NCBI RefSeq assembly: GCF_003573545.1
Contig: NZ_QWET01000003.1
Span: forward strand, 336,706 to 400,705
Length of the DNA: 64,000 nucleotides
Origin: Mariniphaga sediminis
GTDB lineage: Bacteria; Bacteroidota; Bacteroidia; Bacteroidales; Prolixibacteraceae
Direction: 5' to 3'
The position numbers and the translations under genes were made by a program. Under the pieces are notes generated by a model. The model had not been told where the DNA came from. It searched no databases and worked only from the letters and a program-made list of their open reading frames with translations. Within the stretch, counting starts at the first letter, position 1. Every line of letters begins with the position of its first letter. Positions 53,375 through 63,942 of the stretch are shown piece after piece.

Positions 53375-54055
53375 ATGAGCAAGTTTTTGACTGCATCAAT
53401 TGGCAGAAAATTTATTATGGGTGTTTCAGGACTGTTCCTGGTTGTGTTCATTGCTGTGCACCTGACTGTGAATATATTATTGATTTTTGATGACAGCGGT
53501 GAGCTCTTTAACCAGGCAGCCCATTTTATGGGGACCAACCCTGTTGTTAAAATCATGGAGCCATTGTTGGGCATTGGATTCCTTGTTCACATCCTTTGGT
53601 CCTTTTTTCTGGAGTACCAAAACTGGAAGGCCCGTCCGGTAAAATACGACAGAAAAAGTTCCGGTGTTTCCAGCACATGGACATCGCGGAATATGCTTGT
53701 TCTTGGAGCATTGGTTCTTGTCTTCTTGATTGTCCATGTTCTCCAGTTTTTCTGGGTCATTAAATTTAACCCGGAGTCAATGAATTCGGTGATTATTGGA
53801 GGAGAGGAGATGGAGGATACCTATTCCCTTGTTGCAGGTTTGTTTAGGAGCAGTGTGGCCTACGATCTGTTTTATATTGTAGGAGGTATTTTACTTGGGT
53901 TTCATCTTTCTCATGGATTTTGGTCTGGTTTTCAGACCTTGGGTTTGAGCAATAAGCATTGGATTAGCAGGTTGCAAGTTCTGGGAAAAATATTCTCTGT
54001 TATTGTTGCTATCGGTTTTTCTATCATCCCGTTGTACTTCCTCATTAAGTTTTAA
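53375..54055 (+). CDS. sdhC: Succinate dehydrogenase cytochrome b subunit
   Basis: 226 residues from ATG 53375 (a TTG nine codons earlier is in frame). Five membrane helices with His ligands for two haems ([31 protein letters not shown]). This is the single-subunit, dihaem b558 type of Bacteroidota and epsilon-proteobacterial complex II. It anchors SdhA and SdhB to the inner membrane and reacts with menaquinone. Preceded by a strong promoter; sdhA follows 23 bases later. Confidence 0.93.
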   Translation: MSKFLTASIGRKFIMGVSGLFLVVFIAVHLTVNILLIFDDSGELFNQAAHFMGTNPVVKIMEPLLGIGFLVHILWSFFLEYQNWKARPVKYDRKSSGVSSTWTSRNMLVLGALVLVFLIVHVLQFFWVIKFNPESMNSVIIGGEEMEDTYSLVAGLFRSSVAYDLFYIVGGILLGFHLSHGFWSGFQTLGLSNKHWISRLQVLGKIFSVIVAIGFSIIPLYFLIKF

Positions 54056-54078
54056 TTTTTTTTGAAATTCGTTTGATT

Positions 54079-56019
<1,941 letters not shown>

Positions 56020-56066
56020 TGGGATAAAGGTTTGAGTAGTGACATTGAAAAATAAATACTATCGAT

Positions 56067-56828
56067 ATGGCAGATAAAATTCTTAAAAAACTCAATATAA
56101 AAGTGTGGCGGCAAAAGAATGCTGCCGACAAAGGAAGATTCGAAACTTACACCATCGAAAATATCTCTACCGGGTCGTCTTTTCTCGAGATGCTGGATAT
56201 CCTGAATGACAAACTGATTATTGATGGGCAAGATCCCATTGCTTTTGACCACGATTGTCGTGAAGGTATTTGCGGTACGTGCAGTCTTTACATTAATGGT
56301 CGCCCACACGGGCCGGATACAGAGGTGACCACCTGTCAGCTGCACATGCGTAAGTTTAATGATGGCGAAACCATTACCATTGAACCCTGGCGGGCAAAGG
56401 CCTTCCCGGTGATAAAAGACCTGGTGGTTGACCGCACGGCTTTCGAAAAGATTCTTCGGGCCGGTGGTTTTATTTCAGTAAATACCGGCGGAGTACCTGA
56501 TGCCAATGCCATTCCGGTGCCTTACGAAGATGCCGAGGAATCAATGGATGCTGCGGCTTGTATTGGTTGTGGCGCTTGTGTGGCAGCATGTAAAAACTCT
56601 TCGGCAATGCTTTTTGTTTCGGCCAAGGTTTCGCACCTTGCCAAACTACCCCAGGGGAAAGTGGAAGCTAAAAAACGTGCCCGGAGGATGGTGGCAAAAA
56701 TGGACGAGCTTGGTTTTGGCGGTTGTACCAATACCGGTGCCTGCGAAGTAGAATGCCCCAAAAGTATTTCCATTACCAATATTGCCCGTTTGAACAGGGA
56801 ATACTTGCTGGCCAGATTTTCAGAATAA
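56067..56828 (+). CDS. sdhB: Succinate dehydrogenase / fumarate reductase iron-sulfur protein
   Basis: 253 residues. [2Fe-2S] ligands in [16 protein letters not shown] (about 64-79), then the [4Fe-4S]/[3Fe-4S] cysteines in [13 protein letters not shown] (about 164-176) and [14 protein letters not shown] (about 220-233). It passes electrons from SdhA to the haems of SdhC. Operon-final; a terminator follows 20 bases after the stop. Confidence 0.97.
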   Translation: MADKILKKLNIKVWRQKNAADKGRFETYTIENISTGSSFLEMLDILNDKLIIDGQDPIAFDHDCREGICGTCSLYINGRPHGPDTEVTTCQLHMRKFNDGETITIEPWRAKAFPVIKDLVVDRTAFEKILRAGGFISVNTGGVPDANAIPVPYEDAEESMDAAACIGCGACVAACKNSSAMLFVSAKVSHLAKLPQGKVEAKKRARRMVAKMDELGFGGCTNTGACEVECPKSISITNIARLNREYLLARFSE

Positions 56829-56848
56829 ACAAGATTTTCAGATAATGT

Positions 56849-56884
56849 AAAAGCCTTTTCATCTTTTTGGAAAGGCTTTTTTTA
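56849..56884 (+). terminator. Terminator of sdhCAB
   Basis: AAAAGCCTTT pairs with AAAGGCTTTT around an interior loop, ending in a run of T to 56883. Lies 20 bases after the sdhB stop. Confidence 0.85.
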
Positions 56885-57602
56885 TTCGTAGTTTTGTTCT
56901 GAACCTAAAACGGGCTCAGCTGAAAAATCCAGTGGATTAGTCAGTTTTCAGATACATTTTCCATCAATATTTTATGCCTTATCAGGCCGATTTTACTCTT
57001 TGGTTTAGCCCAAAGAGATAAACAGAAAACCCAAGGCTGCGTTCGCTTCACTCGGAAAAGCTACGTATTGCCGGCTAAAATTACTGAAACTCGTCGTACC
57101 TCCTCAAACAGCAGTAATTTTTTAACGCCGTCTTCACTTGTTTTCCGGCTCACCGACCGAGGCCATCGCTCCGATGTGCTAAACGTCCATATGTAGAATG
57201 GTCTGCTTTGTCAATTCCTGACTTCGGGTTATAAGTGAGCTATACCTGATGCGGGCTGTGTCAAAATTCCGTCAGTCGGGCTAATTCGATACATTGAAAA
57301 AACGCCAAGGTTAATTTTGACATGATGCTCGGAAATGCCTTCCTCGTGCTTCGTTTTTCTCATCTGGGAGAAAAATAAAGTGGGGATTGGGGCAAAGCCC
57401 CAAACAAGTGGATAACCAGTTAGTTGTCATGAATAAGGTTTTGTAAGTAAAATATCCTACATCACATTTACGTTGTTTCCTGAAATTTAATTACTTCCTC
57501 AAAGTTAGTTTTGAGAAAATTTTAAGTTAGGGAAAAAGTTAAATGAATATTGAGAGTTAAGCGTGATTACTTTTTTACTTCACCTACTTTTCAAGGTGAT
57601 AC
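56885..57602. repeat. Gene-free, hairpin-rich interval
   Basis: About 720 bases with no credible coding frame. It holds nested inverted repeats: CGGAAAA (57053-57059) with TTTTCCG (57141-57147) enclosing AAAATTACTG (57077-57086) with CAGTAATTTT (57112-57121); TGTCAAAATT (57259-57268) with AATTTTGACA (57313-57322); and TTGGGGC-AAA-GCCCCAA (57387-57403). No transposase or tRNA is found. It resembles a degraded repeat element or an unannotated structured RNA. The last 200 bases are AT-rich and unremarkable. Confidence 0.5.
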
Positions 57603-58550
57603 CTAAAACGGCAGCCTCTCCAAATCCACGTTCCCGCCAGAAAGAATGATTCCCACTTTTTTGTTTTTTACTTCCACTTTATTTCCGAGGATGGCGGCCA
57701 GCGGAACAGCAGACGATGGTTCTACGATAATTTTCATCCGTTCCCAGATAAGACGCATGGCTTCCACAATTTTCTCTTCCGAGACAGTGACAATGTCGTC
57801 CACTTTGTCGAGAATAACGGAAAACGTGCGATCGCTCAGGGAGGTAAGCAGGCCGTCGGCAATGGTTTTTGGATTTACTGAAGGAATCAGTTTTTTTGCC
57901 CGGAACGACCGAAAAGCATCATCGGCGCCGGCTGGTTCGGTAGCAATCACTTTGCAGTCAGGCAGCAGGTGTTTGGTTGAAATGGCTGTTCCGCTGAGCA
58001 ACCCTCCGCCCCCCACGGGCGCCAGTAAAATATCAAATGTGCCTGCATCTTCAATCAGTTCTTTGGCTGCCGTGCCTTGTCCGGCAATCACAAAAAAATT
58101 GTCGTAAGGATGCACTTCAATGGCGCCGGTTTTTCCGGTTACCTTTTCAAGGGTATTTTCCCTTGCCTCCAGGGTCGGTTCGCAAAAAGTGATTTTGGCG
58201 CCGTAACCGGCCACAGCTTTCTTTTTAATTTCGGATGATGTACGGGGCATAACAATGTGAGCGTCGATACCGCGTATTTTTGCAGCCAGGGCCAATGCTG
58301 CTGCATGGTTTCCCGAGGAGTGGGTTGCCACTCCCAGCTCCATCTCTTCCTGAGGCAATGAGAATACCGCGTTGCAGGCTCCCCGGAACTTAAATGCACC
58401 TACTTTTTGAAAGTTTTCGCATTTAAAATACACATCGGCACCTGTTATGCTGTTTATACTGGCTGATGTTAAAGCGGGCGTACGGTGGATGTATTCGTGA
58501 ATGATTAAATGCGCTTTTTCGATATCGGAAAAATCGGGAACAGATTTCAT
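57603..58550 (-). CDS. Threonine/serine dehydratase-like PLP enzyme
   Basis: 315 residues, fold type II PLP enzyme. The PLP lysine is K54 in FKFRGACNAV, the phosphate loop is SSGNHAAALALAA (about 78-90) and the C-terminal PLP-nitrogen motif is ILSGGNVD. Without an ACT-like regulatory domain it is of the short catabolic or serine racemase-like type, not biosynthetic IlvA. It deaminates L-threonine or L-serine to the keto acid, or racemises serine; these cannot be separated by sequence. Monocistronic. Confidence 0.87.
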   Translation of the reverse strand: MKSVPDFSDIEKAHLIIHEYIHRTPALTSASINSITGADVYFKCENFQKVGAFKFRGACNAVFSLPQEEMELGVATHSSGNHAAALALAAKIRGIDAHIVMPRTSSEIKKKAVAGYGAKITFCEPTLEARENTLEKVTGKTGAIEVHPYDNFFVIAGQGTAAKELIEDAGTFDILLAPVGGGGLLSGTAISTKHLLPDCKVIATEPAGADDAFRSFRAKKLIPSVNPKTIADGLLTSLSDRTFSVILDKVDDIVTVSEEKIVEAMRLIWERMKIIVEPSSAVPLAAILGNKVEVKNKKVGIILSGGNVDLERLPF

Positions 58551-58670
58551 ACTTTTTGAGTTAATAGTTTATTTCACACAAAAACACCGGGTTGCAGAGT
58601 ACCCCTAAAATAAATAACGCCTTGTTTGTTCAGCGTCTTTGACTGATGCAATCGTTTATCTTTCTATTGA

Positions 58671-59615
58671 TCAGAATTCATCTTTGAAAAAACAGGCTTC
58701 GACACCTTTCACTCCCGGACGGATTTTAAAAACGCCCCCGGCATGCGGGAATTTTTTAAGTTCCTTTTCGTTTGTGTTTTGCCTGGCAGTAGTAATGTAC
58801 AACGTGCCAAGGTCGTCGTCGCCAAAGGCGCACGAAGTAACATTTTTGGCCGGCACATCAATGGTACGGAGCAGTTCCCCTGTTTCGGGATTCCAGCACC
58901 CTACCGCCGCACCGCCCCACAGGGCAATCCATACGTTTCCTTCGGAATCAATAGTCATTCCGTCAGGAAATCCCATATCTTCGGGCACTTCGATTGCTGT
59001 TTGCGGATTACTGATTTCTCCAGTTTCGTTGTTGTAGTTCCAGGCCATTACCTTTCGGGTTGGGGTATCGATGTAATACATTTTTGTATGATCCCGCGAC
59101 CAGACAATCCCGTTGGAAGTTGTTACCCCTTCAATCATTTTATGGACAGTACTGTCGGGATCAAGTCGATAGAGTGCGCCGGCCTTCTTTTTTCCTTCCA
59201 AGCTCATAGTGCCTGCCCAGAAACGTCCCGCCGGGTCGCATTTGCCGTCGTTGAAACGATTGCCGCTGATTTCTTTTTCCGGATCAATAATAAAGTGTTT
59301 GGAACCTGTTTCCGGGTCGAACTGGTAAAATCCGTTTTCCAGCGCAATCATTGCTTTTCCTGATTCTGAAGGCACCACGGTTCCAATCATTTGCCCGGTA
59401 AACATCTCCTTGTTGTATTTCAGTTTCGGGTTGTAGAAATTGAGGATTTTTCCGGTGATATTTACCCACATTAATTCACCGGTTTTATGGTTCCAGATGG
59501 CTCCTTCGCCCAAATCAGATTGTGTGTCGAGCACCAGTTCCGTTTTGTCCTTTTTGGGGGTGGAACAATAAACAAGAAGAACGGAAGCCACAAGTATCAA
59601 TAAAATAGGTTTCAT
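58671..59615 (-). CDS. SMP-30/gluconolactonase-like lipoprotein
   Basis: 314 residues with a lipoprotein signal (Cys about residue 17, LVYCST). A six-bladed beta-propeller of the SMP-30/regucalcin family: metal ligands Glu in LGEGAIW, Asn in VTTSNGIVWS and Asp in GFPDGMTID; also GNRFNDGKCDPAGRFWAGT. It hydrolyses sugar lactones. Anchoring in the outer membrane or periplasm suggests use in sugar-acid catabolism. The GntP permease is 11 kb away, so no operon link. Confidence 0.88.
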   Translation of the reverse strand: MKPILLILVASVLLVYCSTPKKDKTELVLDTQSDLGEGAIWNHKTGELMWVNITGKILNFYNPKLKYNKEMFTGQMIGTVVPSESGKAMIALENGFYQFDPETGSKHFIIDPEKEISGNRFNDGKCDPAGRFWAGTMSLEGKKKAGALYRLDPDSTVHKMIEGVTTSNGIVWSRDHTKMYYIDTPTRKVMAWNYNNETGEISNPQTAIEVPEDMGFPDGMTIDSEGNVWIALWGGAAVGCWNPETGELLRTIDVPAKNVTSCAFGDDDLGTLYITTARQNTNEKELKKFPHAGGVFKIRPGVKGVEACFFKDEF

Positions 59616-59701
59616 TTTTTTTGTTTTAGTATTAAAGATTCCGGCTTTTGCAGGAGCTGTGAGAGCAATATCTGAAATTAAAAATCATCAGTTTCACATT
59701 C

Positions 59702-60514
59702 TTAGATACTTTCAATGAGTTTTTTTAAAATCAGCGTCATTTTGGGTTCTGCTTTCATAGCGACCTGCTGTACTTCTTCGTGCGATATTTCGACAATTTC
59801 ACCCGGAACACCACTGTCCGTGATAATGGAAATGCCGAAAACTTTCATGCCCGCGTGTTGGGCTGCAATTACCTCGGGTACGGTTGACATTCCAACAATG
59901 TCGGCTCCCAGAATACGAAACATTTTGTACTCGGCAGGAGTCTCAAATGTGGGTCCCTGCACCCCGACATAAACTCCTTCTTTTACCTGGATGTTATGCT
60001 CCAGTGCAATCAGTTTGGCTTTGTTTCGCAGTCTTTCGTCGTAAATTCTGCTCATGTCAGGGAAACGTGGCCCCAACTCCTTTTCATTTTTTCCGCGCAG
60101 AGGGTGCTCCGGGAAGAAATTGATGTGGTCGTTTATCAGTACAATATCTCCTACGTGCCAATCCGGATTCAATCCGCCCGAAGCGTTGGATACGAACAGG
60201 CGACTGACTCCTGTATATTTCATTACCCTTACAGGAAAAACGACCTCCTGCATAGAATACCCTTCGTAATAATGAAAACGGCCTTGCATGGCCATCACTT
60301 CCTTGCTTCCCAGTTTTCCGTAAATCAACCTTCCCGCATGTCCGTCCACTGTAGAAACCGGGAAGTGGGGGATTTCTGAATAAGGAATAGAATCAATGAT
60401 TTCAAGATCGTTCACCAGGCCGCCCAAGCCGGTCCCAAGAATGATTCCTGTTTCAGGACGGGCGTTGATTCTTTTTTGTATGAAGTGCGCGGTTGCTTTT
60501 ATTTTTTCCAACAT
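59702..60514 (-). CDS. Purine nucleoside phosphorylase I
   Basis: 270 residues, trimeric PNP family (PNPH type). Phosphate loop GTGLGGLV (about 27-34), VDGHAGRL, GRFHYYEGYS, and the purine-binding segments SNASGGLNPDW and GPTFETPAEY. It cleaves inosine and guanosine with phosphate to base plus ribose-1-phosphate. The start overlaps the end of lpxK by 62 bases, which is conserved in related genomes and implies coupling. Confidence 0.94.
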   Translation of the reverse strand: MLEKIKATAHFIQKRINARPETGIILGTGLGGLVNDLEIIDSIPYSEIPHFPVSTVDGHAGRLIYGKLGSKEVMAMQGRFHYYEGYSMQEVVFPVRVMKYTGVSRLFVSNASGGLNPDWHVGDIVLINDHINFFPEHPLRGKNEKELGPRFPDMSRIYDERLRNKAKLIALEHNIQVKEGVYVGVQGPTFETPAEYKMFRILGADIVGMSTVPEVIAAQHAGMKVFGISIITDSGVPGEIVEISHEEVQQVAMKAEPKMTLILKKLIESI

Positions 60515-61559
60515 AGTTTAAAATCTTTTTATTAAAGAGCTTGCCCTCTTCGTCGAGGAATTTAACCTGCACCGGCAGGTAATAAAGTACGCTTTTGAAT
60601 TGCTCATCCAACTCCTCTATACCGGCGAAACGTACGGCATCCTTTTCCGTGGTAACGATTATTTTTTGCTCATTTTTCAATGATTCAAATTTACGCATTA
60701 TCAGGCGGATATCTTCTTGTGAATAGTTATGGTGATCCGAAAATGTAATCATCTCTGTCTCTCCCGAAAACTGCTTCAGGTGTTCAGGAATGAGTTTGGG
60801 ATAGGCAATCCCGGTTACGATGAGTATGGCGTAGGATTGTTTCGTATTTAGATCTTTTTCCAGTTCATTCCCTGAAAAAACATGGCGTATATTTCCATAG
60901 GAATAAGTCGTAAAAAAGAGCGCCTGGTAAGGTTTTAGCCGTACTTCCTTTTGCAGGATTCGCCGCATAATGGGTGTTACCTCCCCGGGGCATTTAGTGA
61001 AGATGATGATGCTTGCCCGGCGCATTTGGGTTGCTCTTTCCCGGAGGCGGCCAACGGGCAACAGGTGGTCTTCATTCAACGGACGGTTGTAGTCGATCAG
61101 CAGAATGTTGATGCCGGGAGTTATTCGCCGGTGCTGAAAAGCATCATCGAGTAACACAACATCCGGTGTTTTTTCATCTGACTGGTCCAGTAATTTCTCT
61201 ACACCTTTTACTCTGTTTTCGCAAACGGAAACAGAAATTCCGGGGAACTTCTTTTTAATCTGAAGCGGCTCGTCGCCAACTTCCCAAACGCCTGACCCTG
61301 TCTCTACCCATCTAAAACCACTCGTTTTGCGTTTGTATCCCCGGCTAAGGGTTGCCACGTTGAATGTATCTTTGAGCAGTTTTACCAGGTATTCCACATG
61401 AGGTGTTTTGCCCGTGCCGCCTACAGTAATGTTGCCAATGGAGATAACCGGTACGGCAAATTCTTTCGATTTTAGAATGTTTAAATCGTAAAGGCGATTG
61501 CGGAATGCCACAATAATTCCGTAAAGAAAAGCAAATGGGTAGAGTAGTATTTTAAGCAT
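60453..61559 (-). CDS. lpxK: Tetraacyldisaccharide 4'-kinase
   Basis: 368 residues. An N-terminal membrane-associated helix (about 3-20) is followed by a P-loop GNITVGGTGKTPHVEYLVK (about 42-60) and the catalytic block VVLLDDAFQHR (about 134-144). LpxK adds the 4' phosphate to the lipid A precursor at the inner leaflet. Length is slightly above the E. coli enzyme. First of the lpxK-pnp pair, driven by the promoter at 61583-61615. Confidence 0.95.
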   Translation of the reverse strand: MLKILLYPFAFLYGIIVAFRNRLYDLNILKSKEFAVPVISIGNITVGGTGKTPHVEYLVKLLKDTFNVATLSRGYKRKTSGFRWVETGSGVWEVGDEPLQIKKKFPGISVSVCENRVKGVEKLLDQSDEKTPDVVLLDDAFQHRRITPGINILLIDYNRPLNEDHLLPVGRLRERATQMRRASIIIFTKCPGEVTPIMRRILQKEVRLKPYQALFFTTYSYGNIRHVFSGNELEKDLNTKQSYAILIVTGIAYPKLIPEHLKQFSGETEMITFSDHHNYSQEDIRLIMRKFESLKNEQKIIVTTEKDAVRFAGIEELDEQFKSVLYYLPVQVKFLDEEGKLFNKKILNYVGKNKSNRALHTKKNQRPS

Positions 61560-61582
61560 TCAATTTATTTTTTTCCAGTTCG

Positions 61583-61615
61583 CTAAGATAAAGAAATGCA
61601 GTGGTCTTTCCCAAA
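61583..61615 (-). promoter_or_regulatory. Promoter of lpxK
   Basis: On the minus strand, TTTG (complement at 61612-61615) and TATCTTAG (complement at 61583-61590) are separated by 21 bases. Fits the -33/-7 pattern with one -7 mismatch; ends 23 bases before the ATG. Confidence 0.55.
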
Positions 61616-61680
61616 AACGCACTGCTCATCTTTTATTCAAAGGAACCATAAAAATTGAAAAAGAAAATGGAGGCGGACTA

Positions 61681-63180
61681 CTATTCCCCGATAATTTTTA
61701 TCAACTTTCCTGTCTGCACCCGGTCAGAAAGTTCGAGATTGTTGAGCAGCGCCAGCTCGTCCATGCGGCTTTGCGGAACACCAAAATAGCGAAATGCCTC
61801 GGCCAGGGTTCCGTTTCGCTGAACCTTTTTAACTTTGATCCGTTGCGGTTTTACATTCAGTTTTGATGCTTCGGAAAGACGACTGAAATTGGACATGGTT
61901 GATTCAATGGTCCGGAAATAGGAATTGAAATCGGCTTCGGCCGCTACTCCGTGAAAAACATAAACCGCTCCTTCGTACTGAATAAAATAGGACAATACTT
62001 TTATTGCATTCTGTTGTCCTGTCTGCTGGTCTTGCGATACCTGTTCCGATACTGTTGCCACTGCCGGCAATCCGTTAACAGTGGTTTGTTTTGAATCGAG
62101 AAGGGTCAGGTTCAGATCCTTTAACGTGGTTTCAGCTGCTTCTCCAGGCGATTTTTGTTTCGACAGCATAAAAACCATCATCGCCTTGCCATCTTCCGGG
62201 GCCATTTGCACCTGCAAGGGTGAGTTTTGCAGTTTCCATCCGGAAGGTATGGGAAATTTGAACTTCATTTCGGGATGGTAAAAAACGTTCCCATCTACAA
62301 AACCCTGGCGCGGATCTTCGCCGTAAACCAAACCATCCAGCATTTGCAGGTAGTTGTTTTCATTTACTTTCCAGTCGGAATATCCCAGGCTGTCCTGCCA
62401 ATGTCCGGTATATCGTTTTACTGAATTGTAACGATCGGAGGGGTTGGGATGGGTTGAAAGAAAAGTAGGGACTCCGCCATGATCACTTGCCATATTCATT
62501 TTGTTCAGCACATTAAAAAAGTCTGCCATCTTTTCGGCATCGTAGTGAACGCGTGAGGCATACTCCACGCCGAGGCGATCGGCTTCACGCTCATTGTCGC
62601 GACTGAATTTAAGGAAGAGTAGTTGCATTCCCTGCATGGCGTACCCTGCAAAGTCACGGAAATCTTCCGAAGCAATCATGCCACCTACTAATAAAAGTTG
62701 GCCCAATTGCTGCTTGCTTTGCTGACTGGCAGAGTGGCGTGCAGTGATGTGTCCCATTTCATGGCCCAGAACGCCAATGAGTTCAGCCTCGTTATTAAAC
62801 TGTGCCAAAATTCCCCGGGTGAAATAAATATAACCACCCGGTACTGCAAAGGCATTTATTACCGGGGTATCCAAAATCCGGAAGTGATATTCCAGGTTAG
62901 GCCGATGGGAAAGCTTTCCCATTTCAACTCCCTTTTGCTGAATAAAATTGAGTAACCGGTCGTTTTCGTATAGACCGAAACTCGCCACCACCTGGGGATC
63001 GTATTGTTTTCCCATTTCCACCTCCTGCGCTTCCGACATGAGCATCAACTGCCTCTTGCCGGTTACCGGGTTAACAGCACATGAAGGTACCATTAATACG
63101 ATGACTAAAAGAAGTATGACTTTATTGGCAATTTGTATTGCTTTCTTTGTTCCTGATTTTTTACTCATTGTTTTTTTCAT
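61681..63180 (-). CDS. M48-family metalloprotease lipoprotein with C-terminal LysM-like segment
   Basis: 499 residues. A lipoprotein-type signal with Cys34 (LMVPSC) precedes the M48 domain: HEMGH (H140, E141, H144) and NEREADRLG (third zinc ligand). Behind it comes a domain with similarity to the M48 C-terminal part (about 300-430), and the last 60 residues look like a LysM motif (GTLAEAFRYFGVPQSRMDELALLNNL). BepA-type proteases of this kind survey outer-membrane proteins in the periplasm. The start could also be Met5. Confidence 0.9.
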   Translation of the reverse strand: MKKTMSKKSGTKKAIQIANKVILLLVIVLMVPSCAVNPVTGKRQLMLMSEAQEVEMGKQYDPQVVASFGLYENDRLLNFIQQKGVEMGKLSHRPNLEYHFRILDTPVINAFAVPGGYIYFTRGILAQFNNEAELIGVLGHEMGHITARHSASQQSKQQLGQLLLVGGMIASEDFRDFAGYAMQGMQLLFLKFSRDNEREADRLGVEYASRVHYDAEKMADFFNVLNKMNMASDHGGVPTFLSTHPNPSDRYNSVKRYTGHWQDSLGYSDWKVNENNYLQMLDGLVYGEDPRQGFVDGNVFYHPEMKFKFPIPSGWKLQNSPLQVQMAPEDGKAMMVFMLSKQKSPGEAAETTLKDLNLTLLDSKQTTVNGLPAVATVSEQVSQDQQTGQQNAIKVLSYFIQYEGAVYVFHGVAAEADFNSYFRTIESTMSNFSRLSEASKLNVKPQRIKVKKVQRNGTLAEAFRYFGVPQSRMDELALLNNLELSDRVQTGKLIKIIGE

Positions 63181-63206
63181 TAAAATTAGCTTTCCGAATT
63201 TTTAAT

Positions 63207-63214
63207 CAAAAATA
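63207..63214 (-). promoter_or_regulatory. -7 promoter box of the M48 protease gene
   Basis: TATTTTTG on the minus strand (complement CAAAAATA) matches TAnnTTTG and ends 26 bases before the start. Confidence 0.45.
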
Positions 63215-63273
63215 CAGATTCCGGCATAAAATAAAAATGAAGTGAGCTTGTATACTGGTCCTCCAAAAAACAA

Positions 63274-63301
63274 AAGGCACCTTCATCGCTGAAAGTGCCT
63301 T
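63274..63301 (-). terminator. Terminator downstream of the tRNA fragment
   Basis: AAGGCAC pairs with GTGCCTT around a 14-base loop; on the minus strand the stem is followed by a T-rich run. It fits termination of a leftward tRNA transcript. Confidence 0.7.
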
Positions 63302-63312
63302 ATTTCTTGTTG

Positions 63313-63356
63313 TGGGCCCACCTGGGCTTGAACCAGAGACCCCCTGATTATGAGTC
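63313..63356 (-). other. Displaced 3' half of a CAU-anticodon tRNA (attachment site)
   Basis: On the minus strand the 44 bases read as a tRNA from the anticodon loop to the acceptor 3' strand: CTCATAA loop (anticodon CAU), 3' anticodon strand TCAGG, T-arm TCTGG TTCAAGC CCAGG, then TGGGCCCA. The 5' half is absent: the bases to the right (63357 onward) cannot form the acceptor 5' strand (expected GGGCCCA), the D-arm or the anticodon stem. CAU with a TCAGG/CCTGA stem and GGGCCCA acceptor fits tRNA-Ile2 or elongator tRNA-Met. This is the typical left end of an element that integrated by recombination within the tRNA gene; the rebuilt intact tRNA should lie to the right, beyond the window. Confidence 0.75.
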
Positions 63357-63942
63357 CTAGATGATACGTCCTGTTAGTTTGTAATAGTTTGTTATACTTG
63401 TCATTGCGATTTTTGAAATTCCATTGTTTATCAATAAATGGTAAGTTTTTATAAGAATCCTGGACAAAAACCTGGACGATTCTGGGTTGAGTTTAGTCTT
63501 TAATACAAGGTACAGAATGTCTTAACCCAATTTTCTTTGCACTATTTTTCAAAAATAGTGCAAAGAAAAAAGCCAAAAATTTCTACATTTTTATTTGCTT
63601 TCTGAATTTTGCTTCAGAGTTATTAGGGCTGGCAGAAGGGAAATAAGGTCAGGCAGAAGTCAAAACCGGACTATGAAAGCCGATTAAACCAGCGTCAGAG
63701 AAAAATTAGAGTGATTCCAACTATTACTTTTTCCAATTAACATAGACCTTGAATTCACTTTATAAAAAGTAAACATAGACTAAATCAAAATAAATTAATT
63801 AATATTCCAAAATACTACTGATGCGTTAAAAATTATTACTGAATTTCGGATTCTGTTCAAGGAGAAATAAATTGGATCAATTTAAATTCTTGTGGGGTAA
63901 GGTTTAAATTTTCAACTTTGTGGGGTAAAAAAATACAGAGAA
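63357..63942. other. Left end of a presumed integrated element (non-coding)
   Basis: About 590 bases without a credible gene. Contents: a direct repeat of CCTGGAC (63459-63465 and 63471-63477) with a period of 12, possible integrase arm sites; a 19-bp perfect palindrome arm (63531-63549 with 63551-63569) around a single base; and an 11-base direct repeat TTGTGGGGTAA (63890-63900 and 63918-63928). No integrase frame is visible; it would lie outside. Confidence 0.5.

Noticed and set aside
57387..57403. TTGGGGC-AAA-GCCCCAA as a terminator
   Set aside because: No T run follows on either strand and no gene ends nearby; kept only as part of the hairpin-rich interval.
57581..57600. Hairpin TCACCT/AGGTGA near the end of the dehydratase gene as its terminator
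   Set aside because: On the minus strand the stem is followed by an A-rich, not a T-rich, tract.
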